DNA of 64,000 nt from Limnephilus marmoratus (GCA_917880885.1 OU862910.1:14272710-14336709); one strand, 5' to 3'. Counted from the stretch's first letter, positions 11,122 through 21,104 are shown. Numbers and translations: made by a program. Notes: a model not told the origin generated them from the sequence alone.

Positions 11122-12946
11122 TTTTTTTTTCTTTCTTTATTCATCATATAACTTTATATACAGTTTTTACATGTGATTCGACTACCTTGCTAGGCACATG
11201 CCCGTATTATGGTAATCGAAATATGAATATATAATTATATAAATGCAAGAATTGTTATTGGTCAATATATAGTTCAGTTAGGTACAATGTTTTTGTATGA
11301 CAACGAATTCTTTAAGTGGTTTCTCAATTAAGTAGATAATATTTATATAATAATAAACATATAAATAAACCATTCTTATTGTAGGCTGATGTTTCGCTTA
11401 AGTAAAATTGGTACATAAATACATGATAAATAGATAAATAAATGAATGGCTCATCTTGTGGAGATGTTGAAAATAAGTCATCCAAATATAAATATTATTA
11501 TAATAATTATCAAAAGTTTTTTTTTAATTTGAATTTAAAAAAAATAAAAATAATAAAAATAAAGCAAATTATCTTAATTTGTAGACTTCAGACATTCTTT
11601 AAAATAGTAACTCCCCTTTGAAAGTAAGACATCTAAATATAAATATTATTATGATAACTATCAAAAGTTTTTTTTGTAAATTTTAATTTAAACAAAATAA
11701 AAATGAAGCAATTTAACTTAATTTGTAGACTTCAGGCATTCTTTAAAATAGTTCCTCCCCTTTGTAAATAACCAATCCTGTACACTTATGATGTAAAGCT
11801 TATCAGTTTTCGATTTCCTAGTATCAATACTCAATGAGTTGAACATTTTGGGGGCAGTATAGGAGAACTGTCGCTGTGCGAAAGTTGTTTTAGTCGTAGG
11901 AATTATGCATTTTAAGATGTGACGGGTACCGAGTGTGAATTTTGTTTTGTGTTTTTTCCAGCAAATCATTTTTCCATAGGAATATGAGAATTGTCTTTAT
12001 GTATAATTGTCGAATGTCTAACACTGTGAATTTTTTCAAGAGTGGTTCTGATGGGTGTGATGGGTTACATTTGAATATTATTCTTAGCAGAAGTTTTTGA
12101 ATTAAGACTATGGGATATAGAATTGACATTGCACACCCTCCCCATCCCACAATACCATACGTAGCAATTGATTGAAAAAGTGCAAAGTAAACACATCTCA
12201 GTATTTGTATGTTAAAAATAGATCTGAGAGAGTAGAAAATGTAGGATAATTTGCGAAGTCTTTTTGTTGTAGATTTGATGTGTGCCTCCCAACGCAGGTG
12301 ATCGTCAATAATAACCCCTAAGTACTTAATTTCATTTGATATTTTTAGGTCATTGCATGAACAGTTTTTGTGAAGTGATGTAGGCGTGTTAGGGTTCTGT
12401 GAACATGAATGTGTGGTAAGTTTATGACAGTTTTGGGGGAGATTTGGTTTCCGTATAGAAAAAAGTAGGTATTTTGTTTTATCAATATTAAGAGTAAGGA
12501 GGTTGGAATGTAACCAGTGTTTTACCACATTTATGCCATAGTTTGCTTTTTCAAAGGTTGAATTCAAATTTTCACCTTCAAATACAATAACTGTGTCATC
12601 AGCGAAAGATATTATAGTACGAAAGATATATATGTATTATATCTATAATATATATTACTACTGCATAAAGAGTTAATGTATGTTAGAAAGAGAAGTGGGC
12701 CTAATACACTGCCTTGGGGCACGCTATACGTGATTGGTAAACTTTTACCAATTATTTTTGAGATCGGACTCAGCAAATATATTGGTCTGTAGTTATTCAC
12801 GGATGATCTGTCCCCTGATTTAAGGACAGGAATAATTGTTGAATGTTTTAGTGTGTTTGGGAAAAGGCCAGTTCGAAAACTTAGATTCGTGATATGTTCA
12901 AGAGTGTGATCACAAACACCTTGACACGAGATTTTTATATATAAGA
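11122..12946 (-). pseudogene. degraded CR1/jockey-group LINE, 5'-truncated
   Basis: Read on the minus strand. Starting at 12946 it encodes FRTGLFPNTLKHSTIIPVLK and SVNNYRPIYLLSPISKIIGK, which is the RT fingers region. It then jumps straight to SVPQGSVLGPLLFL, so most of the palm (including the first catalytic Asp block) is deleted. The FADD-type catalytic site is present around 12605-12580, followed by thumb/C-terminal sequence (11890-12567) and a frame change near 11950. Similar C-terminal phrases (YLGV, TKYL) link it to the intact LINE at 16789-20629. The 3' UTR runs to a plus-strand T-run at about 11125. A related UTR tail is at 25637-25790. The 5' end is cut by a Helitron end. Confidence 0.8.
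11476..11767 (-). repeat. tandem duplication around the LINE stop codon
   Basis: Two copies of about 140-150 bp lie head to tail (about 11476-11628 and 11629-11767). Each contains TTGTAGACTTCAG and CATTCTTTAAAATAGT. They cover the polymerase stop codon and the first part of the 3' UTR. The copies differ by point changes and A-run length. Confidence 0.7.
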
Positions 12947-13240
12947 CTAGCAGACTCGGCCACACGTTGCTATGGCTAACAAAACCTTTATAACCAACAC
13001 CATCGGTTAAATCAAATCCACACCGCCCTTTGTCCGCCCGTGTATTAGTTGCCCGCTGCCCACTGCTCGCTGTCCTCTGCCGCTTGGCCAGATATGTTGT
13101 GTATTTCAACCGATTTACACAAAGCCTTGACAAATTATATACCTAAAAACCTTCCTCATGAATCATTCTATTTATTGATGAAAACCGCATGAAAATCCGT
13201 TGCGTGGTTTAAAAGATCTAAGCGCGCATACTGCTTGAGC
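12947..13240 (-). mobile_element. non-autonomous Helitron-like element, 3' end defined
   Basis: On the minus strand the element ends ...GGCCGAGTCTG then CTAG, with T as the next base, the usual Helitron 3' terminus at an A|T target. It is homologous over more than 200 bp to the plus-strand copy ending at 61521. The 5' end is not sharply visible. It truncates the adjacent LINE. Confidence 0.65.
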
Positions 13241-13593
13241 GACTTCATTTTGTACTATGTAAAGATTTACGAAATTATACTCGTAAATAGTGCAGGAAAC
13301 GACTGTTTAAAACACTTGCACAAAAATAAATATGAAGTAAAAATATTATTGAATTTGATCCACACAGTATGTACTATGTTTATTTCTGTAACAATGTTAT
13401 AATGTTAACAATAAAAACACAAATAAATGTGATTCCTTCGTAAACTAAATGGTTTTTATCTGGTGTTTATGTGTTTATCAGTGTTTTGTGACACTTCAGC
13501 AGAGAGCAAAAACATGTTCATAATTGCAATTAAAGTTAATTTTAGTATTGTTTTGCTGGTTTACATATCTGCTTGGTTTTGTCTGCAGAAGGT
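13241..13593. other. AT-rich, nothing recognised
   Basis: No ORF or shared repeat was seen in this 350-bp spacer. Confidence 0.4.
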
Positions 13594-13815
13594 TTAGTCG
13601 GGCCCGTCTTAGCGTGTGTTTACACTAGCGGTGAGCGTGGGGGCGGGACAGGTACGGACGCGGACGGCGCGCGGAGGCAGCCGGAACGTGACGGATCGCC
13701 GCGCTAACAAGCGGAAGCCCGGTTCACGTCCCTCCGCAAACAGAAACAAGAGATTACACGCGACAGGCGACCGTTACCCGGAGATAAAGGGCCTCGGGCC
13801 TCGAAAGAGTGGGAT
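13594..13815. other. GC-rich, CpG-rich island
   Basis: This about 220-bp block has many CG dinucleotides (for example GGACGGCGCGCGGAGG), in sharp contrast with the flanking AT-rich DNA. The 71-aa ORF across it is Arg-rich, as expected for random GC-rich DNA, and has no recognised domain. It could be part of an unidentified element or a regulatory or exonic relic. Confidence 0.4.
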
Positions 13816-13890
13816 ACTACGTTCTAAATGAACTGATGTGCAGAAGCCTCGAAACTCCCAAGAACGCAACACGAGAATATATTAACATTT

Positions 13891-14297
13891 TATCATTGAA
13901 GAAAAAGATAACATAATAATCTGAACGAAAATATGAAAGTGAACAAGGCAAGGAAAAATAGAAAAAGATAATGGTCGCAACTGGGACTCGAACCCAGAAC
14001 CTAATGTCTAACCCGGACATGTGCGTTTACCAAATCCGCCATTGTCACCTTCTGCCAATCTCATATTTCAAATTTTAGAATTTACAATATTATCTTCGAC
14101 AATTTTTTCCATATTGTAGGCAACTACCCTTTTTATTGGGAACAATCATTCTAGGAATTGGTTTTGTAACCTAGATAGCGTCTCGGATAAATATACCCGG
14201 TTTCCGTTGCGACCATTATCTTTTTCTATTTTTCTGTGTCTTGTTCTCTTTCATATTTTCGTTTAGATTATTATTGATATCTTCTTCTTCAATGATA
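13891..14297. mobile_element. tRNA-bearing foldback element, family D
   Basis: Left arm 13891-13981 and right arm 14206-14297 are about 90% identical as reverse complements. The left arm runs directly into a minus-strand tRNA-like gene (13973-14049). The right arm contains the matching 3' flank (GCGACCATTATCTTTTT) without the tRNA body. The central 150 bp also occur, inverted, inside the 49235-49931 element. Similar inverted structures at 21106-21457 and 49235-49931 define the family. Confidence 0.8.
13973..14049 (-). tRNA. tRNA-like gene (degenerate, loop CGGGTTA)
   Basis: On the minus strand, the T-arm with GGTTCGAGTCC (B box) and stem CTGGG/CCCAG is intact. An anticodon stem ATGTC/GACAT carries loop CGGGTTA, which reads GGT at positions 34-36 with G instead of U at position 33. 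The D-arm is poorly paired. A T-run follows the 3' end within ten bases. It is probably not a decoding tRNA. Confidence 0.6.
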
Positions 14298-14370
14298 TAT
14301 TACATTGATGGGAATAGCCTTCAAAAGTTATAAAAAGAGGTTTTTTTCATGTAAAAAATTGAATTAGTAT

Positions 14371-14760
14371 ATACACAACGTGTCCGGAAATTCGTAGTAC
14401 AAGCGTGAAAGCTGGTGAATCTACATCACGTAGAGAACCCAAAAAACTTTTTTTTTTGATCTGAGCTTTTCGATTTTAATATTTTTTTTTCTATTTTTCC
14501 ATTTTTTCGGCAACTAAAGGGTAAAAAATATTTTGAGCCCGGTTTACCCTTCGTTGCATTTTATAAGTCATTACACAGCTGAAATCAACCCCCTAGTGAA
14601 TTTTTTTTTTTCAAATTTAACCAAAAAAATTCCAACTTCGGACCCGATTTACTCAAAAACGAAAGCTCAAATCAAAAAAGTTATATCACAAATCGACTCC
14701 GAATGTGATGTAGATTTACCAGTTTCCCGCTTGTACTACGAGTTTCCGGACACTGTGTAT
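14371..14760. mobile_element. MITE with long imperfect TIRs
   Basis: The ends ACACAACGTGTCCGGAAATT and, inverted, ACACAGTGTCCGGAAACTCG continue into more than 55 bp of inverted similarity (TCGTAGTACAAGCG, GGT[G/A]AATCTACATCAC). TA-rich flanks and the GTGTCCGGA tip suggest a mariner-like element. There is no coding capacity, and the 79-aa ORF inside is accidental. Confidence 0.8.
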
Positions 14761-15420
14761 TTTTTTCATTAACTTCACACAGGAGGCCCTGAGGAAAATA
14801 ATTTCCCTCAGGGCCTATGTCATCTGAGATGCAGTATGGAGGGTCTTTTTTAGGAGGGGAAGGAATGAACATTGGTCTTGAAGAGACCCATGTTGTAGGA
14901 AGGAGGAAACACAGAGGCCGGCAAATCGTTCAACAGCCGAGCTGTTGAACACAAGAACGAGTCGAAGAAGCGACCCGTTCTCATGTGATAAATGTCAACC
15001 GTGTACATATGTTGGGTACACATTTGGCGTGTTTCCAGACTATTCACCGGTGCCGAGGGGATCAATGACGCTAGTTCCTCGGAGCATCTTCCATTGTAAT
15101 ACCGGTAGAACAAGGATAGCAATCCGTCTGTTAAGATGGGAGAATCTATCAAACGGACCCGTTTTTACACAGAGTCGAGGGTATTTTTCAGGTATTTAGG
15201 AGCTCCAGACCAGAGGTAGCTGCCAAATTCAACCGTGGGGTACACTCGTGATTTGTAAAGGGTTAGCAGTTGTGTACTATTAAAGTATCTGCGGGCCCTG
15301 TACATTACGCCCAGTTTTTGGGAGGCTAACCTTACTCTGGCTTCGATGGAGTCCCCGTATCTGAGCTGGTCATTATTTTGATAAAACATTTTCAAAGAAG
15401 CCCACAAGCCTCTATGCACG
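14761..15420 (-). pseudogene. jockey-like LINE polymerase C-terminus plus 3' UTR
   Basis: The minus strand encodes LLTLYKSRVYPTVEFGSYLW and SGAPKYL, followed after a frame break by LLSLFYRYYNGRCSEELASL and DLPASVFPPSYNMGLFKTNV. This is the typical end of the jockey-type LINE polymerase. The last 100 bp (to a T-run at 14761 on the plus strand) are the 3' UTR and poly-A. The same C-terminus and UTR occur on the plus strand at 56505-57345. This UTR is also the tail of the family B elements. The copy is 5'-truncated at about 15420. Confidence 0.8.
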
Positions 15421-15830
15421 ACAAGGCATGGAACTGGCAGATGTATGAAGAAAATAAACTAAAGGCCGTAGAAATGATATCCCCGAGATGTATGTGTTAC
15501 AAAAGCACGTATCTAAGTTGTTAATGTGGAGATCCGGAAAGATTGCGTAATTAAAAAGATAAAGAAAGGGACACTTAGATGGTCAGGACATGTATTGCGG
15601 GGAAGGAGTGTAAGGAAAATATTTTATGACGCCAACGTGCATGATAGAAGAAGTAGGGGACTCTTTCATCTCAGCATTTGACTCACTTCCTCGGAAGTGA
15701 GTCAAATGTATGAATCGGGCCATGACAAGAGTCAAAAGAACAGAAGAGTTTGAATGAGACGATGTATGAAGGTGAATGAAGCAAGGAGTGTGTGCAAAGA
15801 CAGAGAACAAAAGACGTCGCGTATTAAAAA
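15421..15830 (+). pseudogene. worn RTE-like LINE 3' end
   Basis: Broken frames on the plus strand match the family at 24485-25605: WQMYEENKLKAVE, then a LRWSGHV-like stretch, DANVHDRRSRG and a SQMYESGHDKSQKNR-like ending. A short palindrome (CACTTCCTCGGAAGTG) at about 15687 interrupts the reading. It abuts the oppositely oriented jockey-like fragment. Confidence 0.65.
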
Positions 15831-15835
15831 TAAAA

Positions 15836-16150
15836 TGAATAAAAATTTATCCAGACACTATCCAGATAGCATTTAGTTCGAGTGGAATCTTGCAATCGTA
15901 TATAAAGGTAGCAGCCAGTAGCAGCCAATAATATGTGCGTTAAGAAAATGAAGATAATGTTGGTAGTTCTTAGTCGGAGTATGATACAGTTAAAAGTGAC
16001 CGAACTGGATATGGATTCCGTAGCTCAGTTGGTAGAGCACTTGCCATGTAAGCAAAGAGTCCTGGGTTCGAGTCCCAGTGGAGTCAATAATTTTTTTCTG
16101 ATTTTTCTCCAGATTTTCGATTGAGTTTCACTAATATTGTCTTCATTTAA
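15836..16150 (+). mobile_element. dispersed copy of the tRNA-bearing element (family C)
   Basis: The 5' flank (about 15845-16012), tRNA-like gene (16014-16085) and 3' flank (16086-16150) align in the same order with the 414-bp unit of the 51-55 kb array. Shared flank segments include TTATCCAGACACTATC, TATGATACAGTTAAAAGTGA and CAGATTTTCGATTGAGTTTC. Conservation of the 170 bp upstream of the tRNA is not expected for Pol III-transcribed retroposons. Confidence 0.8.
16014..16085 (+). tRNA. tRNA-like gene, 72 nt, loop CATGTAA
   Basis: It folds as a complete cloverleaf: acceptor GATTCCG/TGGAGTC fully paired with two G-U, D-stem GCTC/GAGC, T-stem CTGGG/CCCAG with loop TTCGAGT. The anticodon stem CTTGC/GCAAA has one mismatch. 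The loop CATGTAA reads TGT (Thr) if numbered conventionally, but position 33 is A, not U. A seven-T run follows a few bases after the 3' end, a good Pol III terminator. Decoding function is doubtful because of position 33. Confidence 0.7.
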
Positions 16151-16739
16151 TTTTTAAAAAAGAATAAAATTTTTGAATAGCAATTAACAAATATTGGAAT
16201 ACAACAAATTTTTACTTATAAACAGTAAAAAATAGTAAGTATAACTTGCAACCAGTTCCATATTTTTGTTCCAGATGTTGTGAATATTTTAAAACTCAAT
16301 TGCTTGGTACCTGGAGAGATTTTGTGGAAAGTTATGTTTGTTTAGGTATAATATATACCTATAATAATTTTTACAATCCTAAAGTCATGAAAACAATTTT
16401 TTTATAAAAAAGGAACCGAAAATATGTTTTACGGCGGTAAAAAAAAATCGCAAATAATATCGAATTGGGTCGCATAAGTGTTTCCAGACTTAGGAGCATG
16501 ATTGTGTGTATATATGCGAGACATTTGAGAGCTTCTCCCATACTTCATCTGGTTTAATGAAAAACAAACACTTTGAGATGCGCACGTCCATCGTTTCATT
16601 CGCGTCATGTTTACCTACCTACATGAGTACGGGTGCGAGTTTGAGGCCACCCGATTTGAATGTTTTTCCTGTATTGATATTCAAGAACCAAATTGGCACC
16701 CCGACTTTCTGCACTGTTTGTCCACTTAATTGGACAGGG
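16151..16739. other. unassigned DNA
   Basis: AT-rich DNA with no gene. The last 200 bp could belong to the 5' UTR of the following LINE, whose 5' end could not be placed. Confidence 0.4.
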
Positions 16740-16788
16740 TAGTTAATTATCCTAATCTTTTTGAACAACGAACCCAAAAATTAACACT

Positions 16789-17601
16789 ATGTTGAAGCTA
16801 CCACGCACTACTTCAAATAGTCCAGTTTTGAAGAATAAGATAACACTATCTAAAAAAGGACTTGGACTTGGAAAAATTGTAAAATACATGGATAAAAAAA
16901 TGGAAGAATTTAAGCTACAAGTTTTTGCAAAAATTGAACTTGAATCGTCAACACTGAAAAAAAATCTCGAATCTGAGATATCCGACATGAGAAAAAGCAT
17001 TGAATTTATTGGTCAGCAATATGATGAAATAACTAATAATATCGGAAACATGATGCAATTAAAAAAAAATGTGGATAACTTGGAAAACGCAAATTCTATC
17101 AAAGATCTAAAAATAAAACATTTAGAAATTCGTCTAGCTGATATAGAACAACAAAATGTAAGCTATAATTGTGCTGAATTGTCTGGCCTAGAAACCTTGA
17201 TGAATGAAAATTCTGTGGAAACCGTGGAAAGATTCATAAAAAAATTTGACATTCGGATTGAACCAGGTAGAATAAATAAAGTTACTCAATATCCTGATAA
17301 AACTATTAATAAACCCGGAGCTCAGAGGATGATCATCCATTTCAAAGATGAAAAGTCCCAATCTGAATTTCTCAACGCACGCAAAAGTATAAAGCAATTG
17401 AAGGACAGGAACATCTTCATTGGAGAAGTTCTATCATCATATTCCAAAACCCTTCTTTGGAAAACTAAACAAAAAGCTAAAGAAGCTAAATTTCAATTTG
17501 TGTGGTTTCGGAACAATAAAATTTGCGTGAAAAAGAACCCAGAACTATCTTCAAGAGTCATTATCATCAAACACGAAGATGATTTGAATAAATTGTTGTA
17601 A
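16789..17601 (+). CDS. LINE ORF1 protein, coiled coil plus FP-like domain
   Basis: This is a 270-aa protein, presumed to coat LINE RNA. Residues about 30-120 are rich in heptad-like Leu/Ile/Met with many Lys/Glu (for example EFKLQVFAKIELES, IKDLKIKHLEIRLADIEQQ), fitting a coiled coil for oligomerisation. Residues about 138-265 contain RMIIHFKDEKSQSEFLNARK, IFIGEVLSSYSKTLLWKTK and FVWFRNNKICVKK. This resembles the domain related to baculovirus FP25K proteins that is common in insect LINE ORF1s. No CCHC knuckles are present. The ATG at 16789 gives the longest frame; a proper 5' UTR was not defined. ORF2 starts 46 bp downstream after an A-rich spacer. Confidence 0.85.
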   Translation: MLKLPRTTSNSPVLKNKITLSKKGLGLGKIVKYMDKKMEEFKLQVFAKIELESSTLKKNLESEISDMRKSIEFIGQQYDEITNNIGNMMQLKKNVDNLENANSIKDLKIKHLEIRLADIEQQNVSYNCAELSGLETLMNENSVETVERFIKKFDIRIEPGRINKVTQYPDKTINKPGAQRMIIHFKDEKSQSEFLNARKSIKQLKDRNIFIGEVLSSYSKTLLWKTKQKAKEAKFQFVWFRNNKICVKKNPELSSRVIIIKHEDDLNKLL

Positions 17602-17647
17602 TCCTCCCCCCTAAGTCTGACACTTTTATTGAAAAAAAAAAAAAAAA

Positions 17648-20629
17648 ATGGATGATCTGGAAAACATAAATAATATAACCGACAATACTGAACCTAACAT
17701 AACTTTTGAAGATTCATTATCTTGCAAAAATTTTTTGAAAGATTCAAAATTTTCTTTACTATGCATGAATATTAGAAGTATAAGCAAGAATTTTGATGAA
17801 ACTGTTTCTATGCTGGATTGCATTAATCATCGTCCGGAAGTACTAGTCTTTACAGAGGCTTGGCTGAGCAGTGTAATTAATATGCCTAGCATTCCAGAGT
17901 ACGTAGTCTACAAAACTATGATGAACAATTTACAAAATGATGGAGTAGTTATCTACGTAAGACAAAACATTCAGGTAACTGTTGAGGAAATTGCTCTCCC
18001 CAGTGCAAACTGCTTGAAAATGCAATTATCCAATACATTATATTTATTAGCTGTATATCGATCTCCATCCCAGACTAAAATAGACAACTTTCTCGACTCA
18101 TTGAATGAATTCCTTGCATCTGAATCTTTGCAAAATAAGGAGATTATCTTATGTGGGGACTTAAATATTGATACCCTAGATTTGAAGAACATAAAAACAC
18201 AAAAATACCTATCACTTCTGGCGTTTCATGGTTTGAAGCCCATAATAAACTCACCAACAAGAGTGACTCCTAATAAATCTAGCTGCATTGATCATATTAT
18301 GGCAAAATCAAAATTTGAACCACAAGGAGCAGCTTTTACTACTGGCATAACAGACCATTATGCAATTTTAATGAAGTTTATGAGCTTAAATCTACATAAT
18401 ATTTCAAATAATAATGTAAAACCTAAATTTGTTGTTGACAACCACCTCTTGAAGACCAAATTAAAGGAGGAATCCTGGGATATAGTTCTATCAACAAATG
18501 ACGTCAATCTGGCAACTGATAATTTCATAAAATGTTTGAAAACCCATGTGCAAAGTTGTACGTCAGTACAAAAAGAGAAACATATTATGAAACATCTAAA
18601 ACCATGGATAAACGCTGGACTAATCAAATGCCTCAGAACACGTGATAAATTGCACAACAGATGTAGAAAAGAAAGCTATAACTTGGAACTGTTTGAATAT
18701 TATAAGCGATATCGAAACTGGTGTTCTAGGATAATACGAACAACAAAACAAGCATATTTCAGAAGAAAATTAGATGAAGTCAATGGTAACATTAAACAAC
18801 AGTGGAAAATTATAAAGGAGGCCATAAACCTTAAAAAGGAACAAACTACCATAAAAAAATTGAAAATTAATAATATTATTACTTCAATGGAAGAGAGTCC
18901 AAATATAATTACTAATCACATTAATGACTTCTTCAGTGATATTGGTCCAAGTTTCGCTAACAATTTGTGCAGTGATAATAAAACCAGTGAGACGTATCTT
19001 GTGAATGATTTTAAATCTGAACTTCAGATTACCGGGGACAATTTTGATTTTAAGCCAACTAACATTTCTGAAGTGACAAATGTGATAAATGATTTAAAAA
19101 TGTCTTTCTCATGCGGTATTGATTCTATAAGTGTTATGATATATAAACTCCATGTATTCGAATTAGCTGGTCCCATATCTCATATTATTAATATTAGCTT
19201 CAAGAGTGGGATGTTCCCTTCTCACTGTAAGAAAGCTAAAGTGATTCCTCTTTTTAAAGGTGGAGATCAACTAGATGTCAATAATTATAGACCTATATCC
19301 CTACTCAACACGCTTTCAAAAGTAATAGAGAGGTTGGCTAAGTCGAGATTGGTATCATTCTTAGAAACAAATAAACTACTCTCTAGCAATCAGTTTGGTT
19401 TCAGAGAAAATAGAGGAACAAGTGATGCAGTATTGAGGGTATTGTCGAAAGTCACTAGTGCCCTGGATTATGGAAACAAAGCCTTAGCTGTGTTTTTAGA
19501 TCTATCAAAGGCATTTGACACGGTTTCCCATGGATTACTCCTCAAAAAATTATCTTCTCTTGGCATTTCACATTCCAGTACAGCATTAAGTTGGTTCAAA
19601 TCATATCTTAGCGATAGAACACAACAAGTAGAGATAAATAATAATTTAAGCATTAGCAAACAAATCTCATTTGGGGTTCCACAAGGTAGTGTACTTGGAC
19701 CAATATTATTTTTAATCTACATTAATGATTTATGTAATTTAGATATTCCTGGTAATATTGTTAGTTTCGCAGACGACACTGCTTTAATATTTGAGGGTAA
19801 AACCTGGAAAGATGCTTTTGACAAATGTGATTCAGGATTAAGAATAGTAAAGAGTTGGCTAAATAATAACATCTTAACTTTGAATACATCAAAAACAAAA
19901 TATGTAACTTTTAGCATATCAGCAAAAAGTCAGCCTTCCAACACTCATAATCTAATTATACACAATTGTCTGCAAAATTGTAATTGTAATTGCCACCCTT
20001 TAGAAAGAGTAGACTGTATAAGGTACCTAGGTGTAAATATTGATCAATATTTGAGATGGAATGACCATATTGACATGTTAACAAAAAATATCAGGAGACT
20101 TACCTATATTTTTAAAGAACTTCGTCATATACTGGATAAAGATAAATTAAAATCTGTCTATTATGCCTTAGTACAATCTCGACTTTCTTACAATATTGTA
20201 TGCTGGGGATCCTGTCTAAAGTCCAATGTAGAGCCACTAAATATTGCTCACAAATTAATTCTTAAGGTCATGTACAAAAAAAAATTTCGTTATCCATCGA
20301 AACTTCTTTACAAGGAATCTGACGTTATGAGTATAAAACAGCTGTACATCTCTAAAATAATTTGTAAATTTTTTATCAATATTTATTCTGCAGAAAGAAC
20401 CCAACAAATCCATACCACTAGAATTGGCTCAAGAATGAACTTTGTCGCAATAAGTACTAAAACATCTTTTGGCCAAAGAAACTTTTTATATCAGGCTCCA
20501 CTTCTGTTTAATATTCTGCCAGATTACATAAAGTCTTCCAATTCATTAGCTAAATTTAAAAAAAATGTTAAGATTTTTGTGTTGTCAGAGGATTGGCATA
20601 CTATTTTTTCATCCTTGGCCTTTTTTTAA
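17648..20629 (+). CDS. LINE ORF2 protein: APE endonuclease and reverse transcriptase
   Basis: This 993-aa protein nicks target DNA and reverse-transcribes the LINE RNA. The N-terminal endonuclease (about 35-245) shows LLCMNIRS (Asn41), FTEAWLS (Glu70), CGDLNID (170-175), SSCIDHIM and TDHYA (235-239), the expected catalytic series. RT motifs follow: KVIPLFKGGD and NNYRPISLL (about 531-553), NQFGFRENRGTSDA, AVFLDLSKAFDTV (614-626, first catalytic Asp), GVPQGSVLGP (676-685) and the FADD catalytic box (707-710). The C-terminal thumb and a Cys-rich stretch (NCLQNCNCNCH) follow; no RNase H is present. All motifs are intact with no internal stop, so it may encode active enzyme. The ATG follows an A-run. 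Confidence 0.92.
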   Translation: MDDLENINNITDNTEPNITFEDSLSCKNFLKDSKFSLLCMNIRSISKNFDETVSMLDCINHRPEVLVFTEAWLSSVINMPSIPEYVVYKTMMNNLQNDGVVIYVRQNIQVTVEEIALPSANCLKMQLSNTLYLLAVYRSPSQTKIDNFLDSLNEFLASESLQNKEIILCGDLNIDTLDLKNIKTQKYLSLLAFHGLKPIINSPTRVTPNKSSCIDHIMAKSKFEPQGAAFTTGITDHYAILMKFMSLNLHNISNNNVKPKFVVDNHLLKTKLKEESWDIVLSTNDVNLATDNFIKCLKTHVQSCTSVQKEKHIMKHLKPWINAGLIKCLRTRDKLHNRCRKESYNLELFEYYKRYRNWCSRIIRTTKQAYFRRKLDEVNGNIKQQWKIIKEAINLKKEQTTIKKLKINNIITSMEESPNIITNHINDFFSDIGPSFANNLCSDNKTSETYLVNDFKSELQITGDNFDFKPTNISEVTNVINDLKMSFSCGIDSISVMIYKLHVFELAGPISHIINISFKSGMFPSHCKKAKVIPLFKGGDQLDVNNYRPISLLNTLSKVIERLAKSRLVSFLETNKLLSSNQFGFRENRGTSDAVLRVLSKVTSALDYGNKALAVFLDLSKAFDTVSHGLLLKKLSSLGISHSSTALSWFKSYLSDRTQQVEINNNLSISKQISFGVPQGSVLGPILFLIYINDLCNLDIPGNIVSFADDTALIFEGKTWKDAFDKCDSGLRIVKSWLNNNILTLNTSKTKYVTFSISAKSQPSNTHNLIIHNCLQNCNCNCHPLERVDCIRYLGVNIDQYLRWNDHIDMLTKNIRRLTYIFKELRHILDKDKLKSVYYALVQSRLSYNIVCWGSCLKSNVEPLNIAHKLILKVMYKKKFRYPSKLLYKESDVMSIKQLYISKIICKFFINIYSAERTQQIHTTRIGSRMNFVAISTKTSFGQRNFLYQAPLLFNILPDYIKSSNSLAKFKKNVKIFVLSEDWHTIFSSLAFF

Positions 20630-21104
20630 ATAATAAAAAAAAAAAAAAAAACATATTTTAAAATAATAAGATATTTTTTTTTAATAATATTTGTTTTTTA
20701 AATAAAAAGATATATATAAACATATATATTTTTTAAATAACCAGATTTTATTTGAGTCCCATTTGTAAAAATCGGAGTGTCACCCTAGTTGTTTTGAACT
20801 ACCTTTGTTTCTTGGTGGGTATAGTAATTTATTAAGGATTTGTTTTATGGTCTATATTGTTACAAATTACCCATCTGGTCACCAATATAATATTGTTATT
20901 TCTTACTTTCCGCATATAATATTTTAGTGTTTTGGATGTAGTGTTTTGTATTTTAGTGATTTGTGTGTAAATGCACCACTCAAATTTATGAATTTAACCT
21001 CAATACAGGCTGCTAGCCTAGTGAGGTTAATATTTTTGTAAAAAAAAAAAAATAAGAACACATGTATGGTGAGAAATTATAAAAAAAAAAAAAAAAAAAA
21101 AATC
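20630..21104 (+). other. LINE 3' UTR and A-rich tail
   Basis: AT-rich with T- and A-runs, including two A-homopolymers near the end (about 21039-21052 and 21079-21101). The run to 21101 is taken as the tail because a known family D arm starts right after it. Confidence 0.6.

Larger units (their letters stand above)
16740..21104 (+). mobile_element. apparently intact CR1/jockey-group LINE
   Basis: It contains ORF1 (16789-17601), a 46-bp spacer with an A-run, ORF2 (17648-20629) and a 3' UTR of about 450 bp ending in A-runs at about 21039-21052 and 21079-21101. Both ORFs are open. The 5' boundary is a guess (anywhere between about 16450 and 16788). The 3' end directly abuts a family D foldback. 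Lack of RNase H, an APE endonuclease and an ORF1 with a coiled coil and FP-like domain fit the CR1/Daphne/jockey assemblage. The exact clade needs a tree. Confidence 0.8.
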
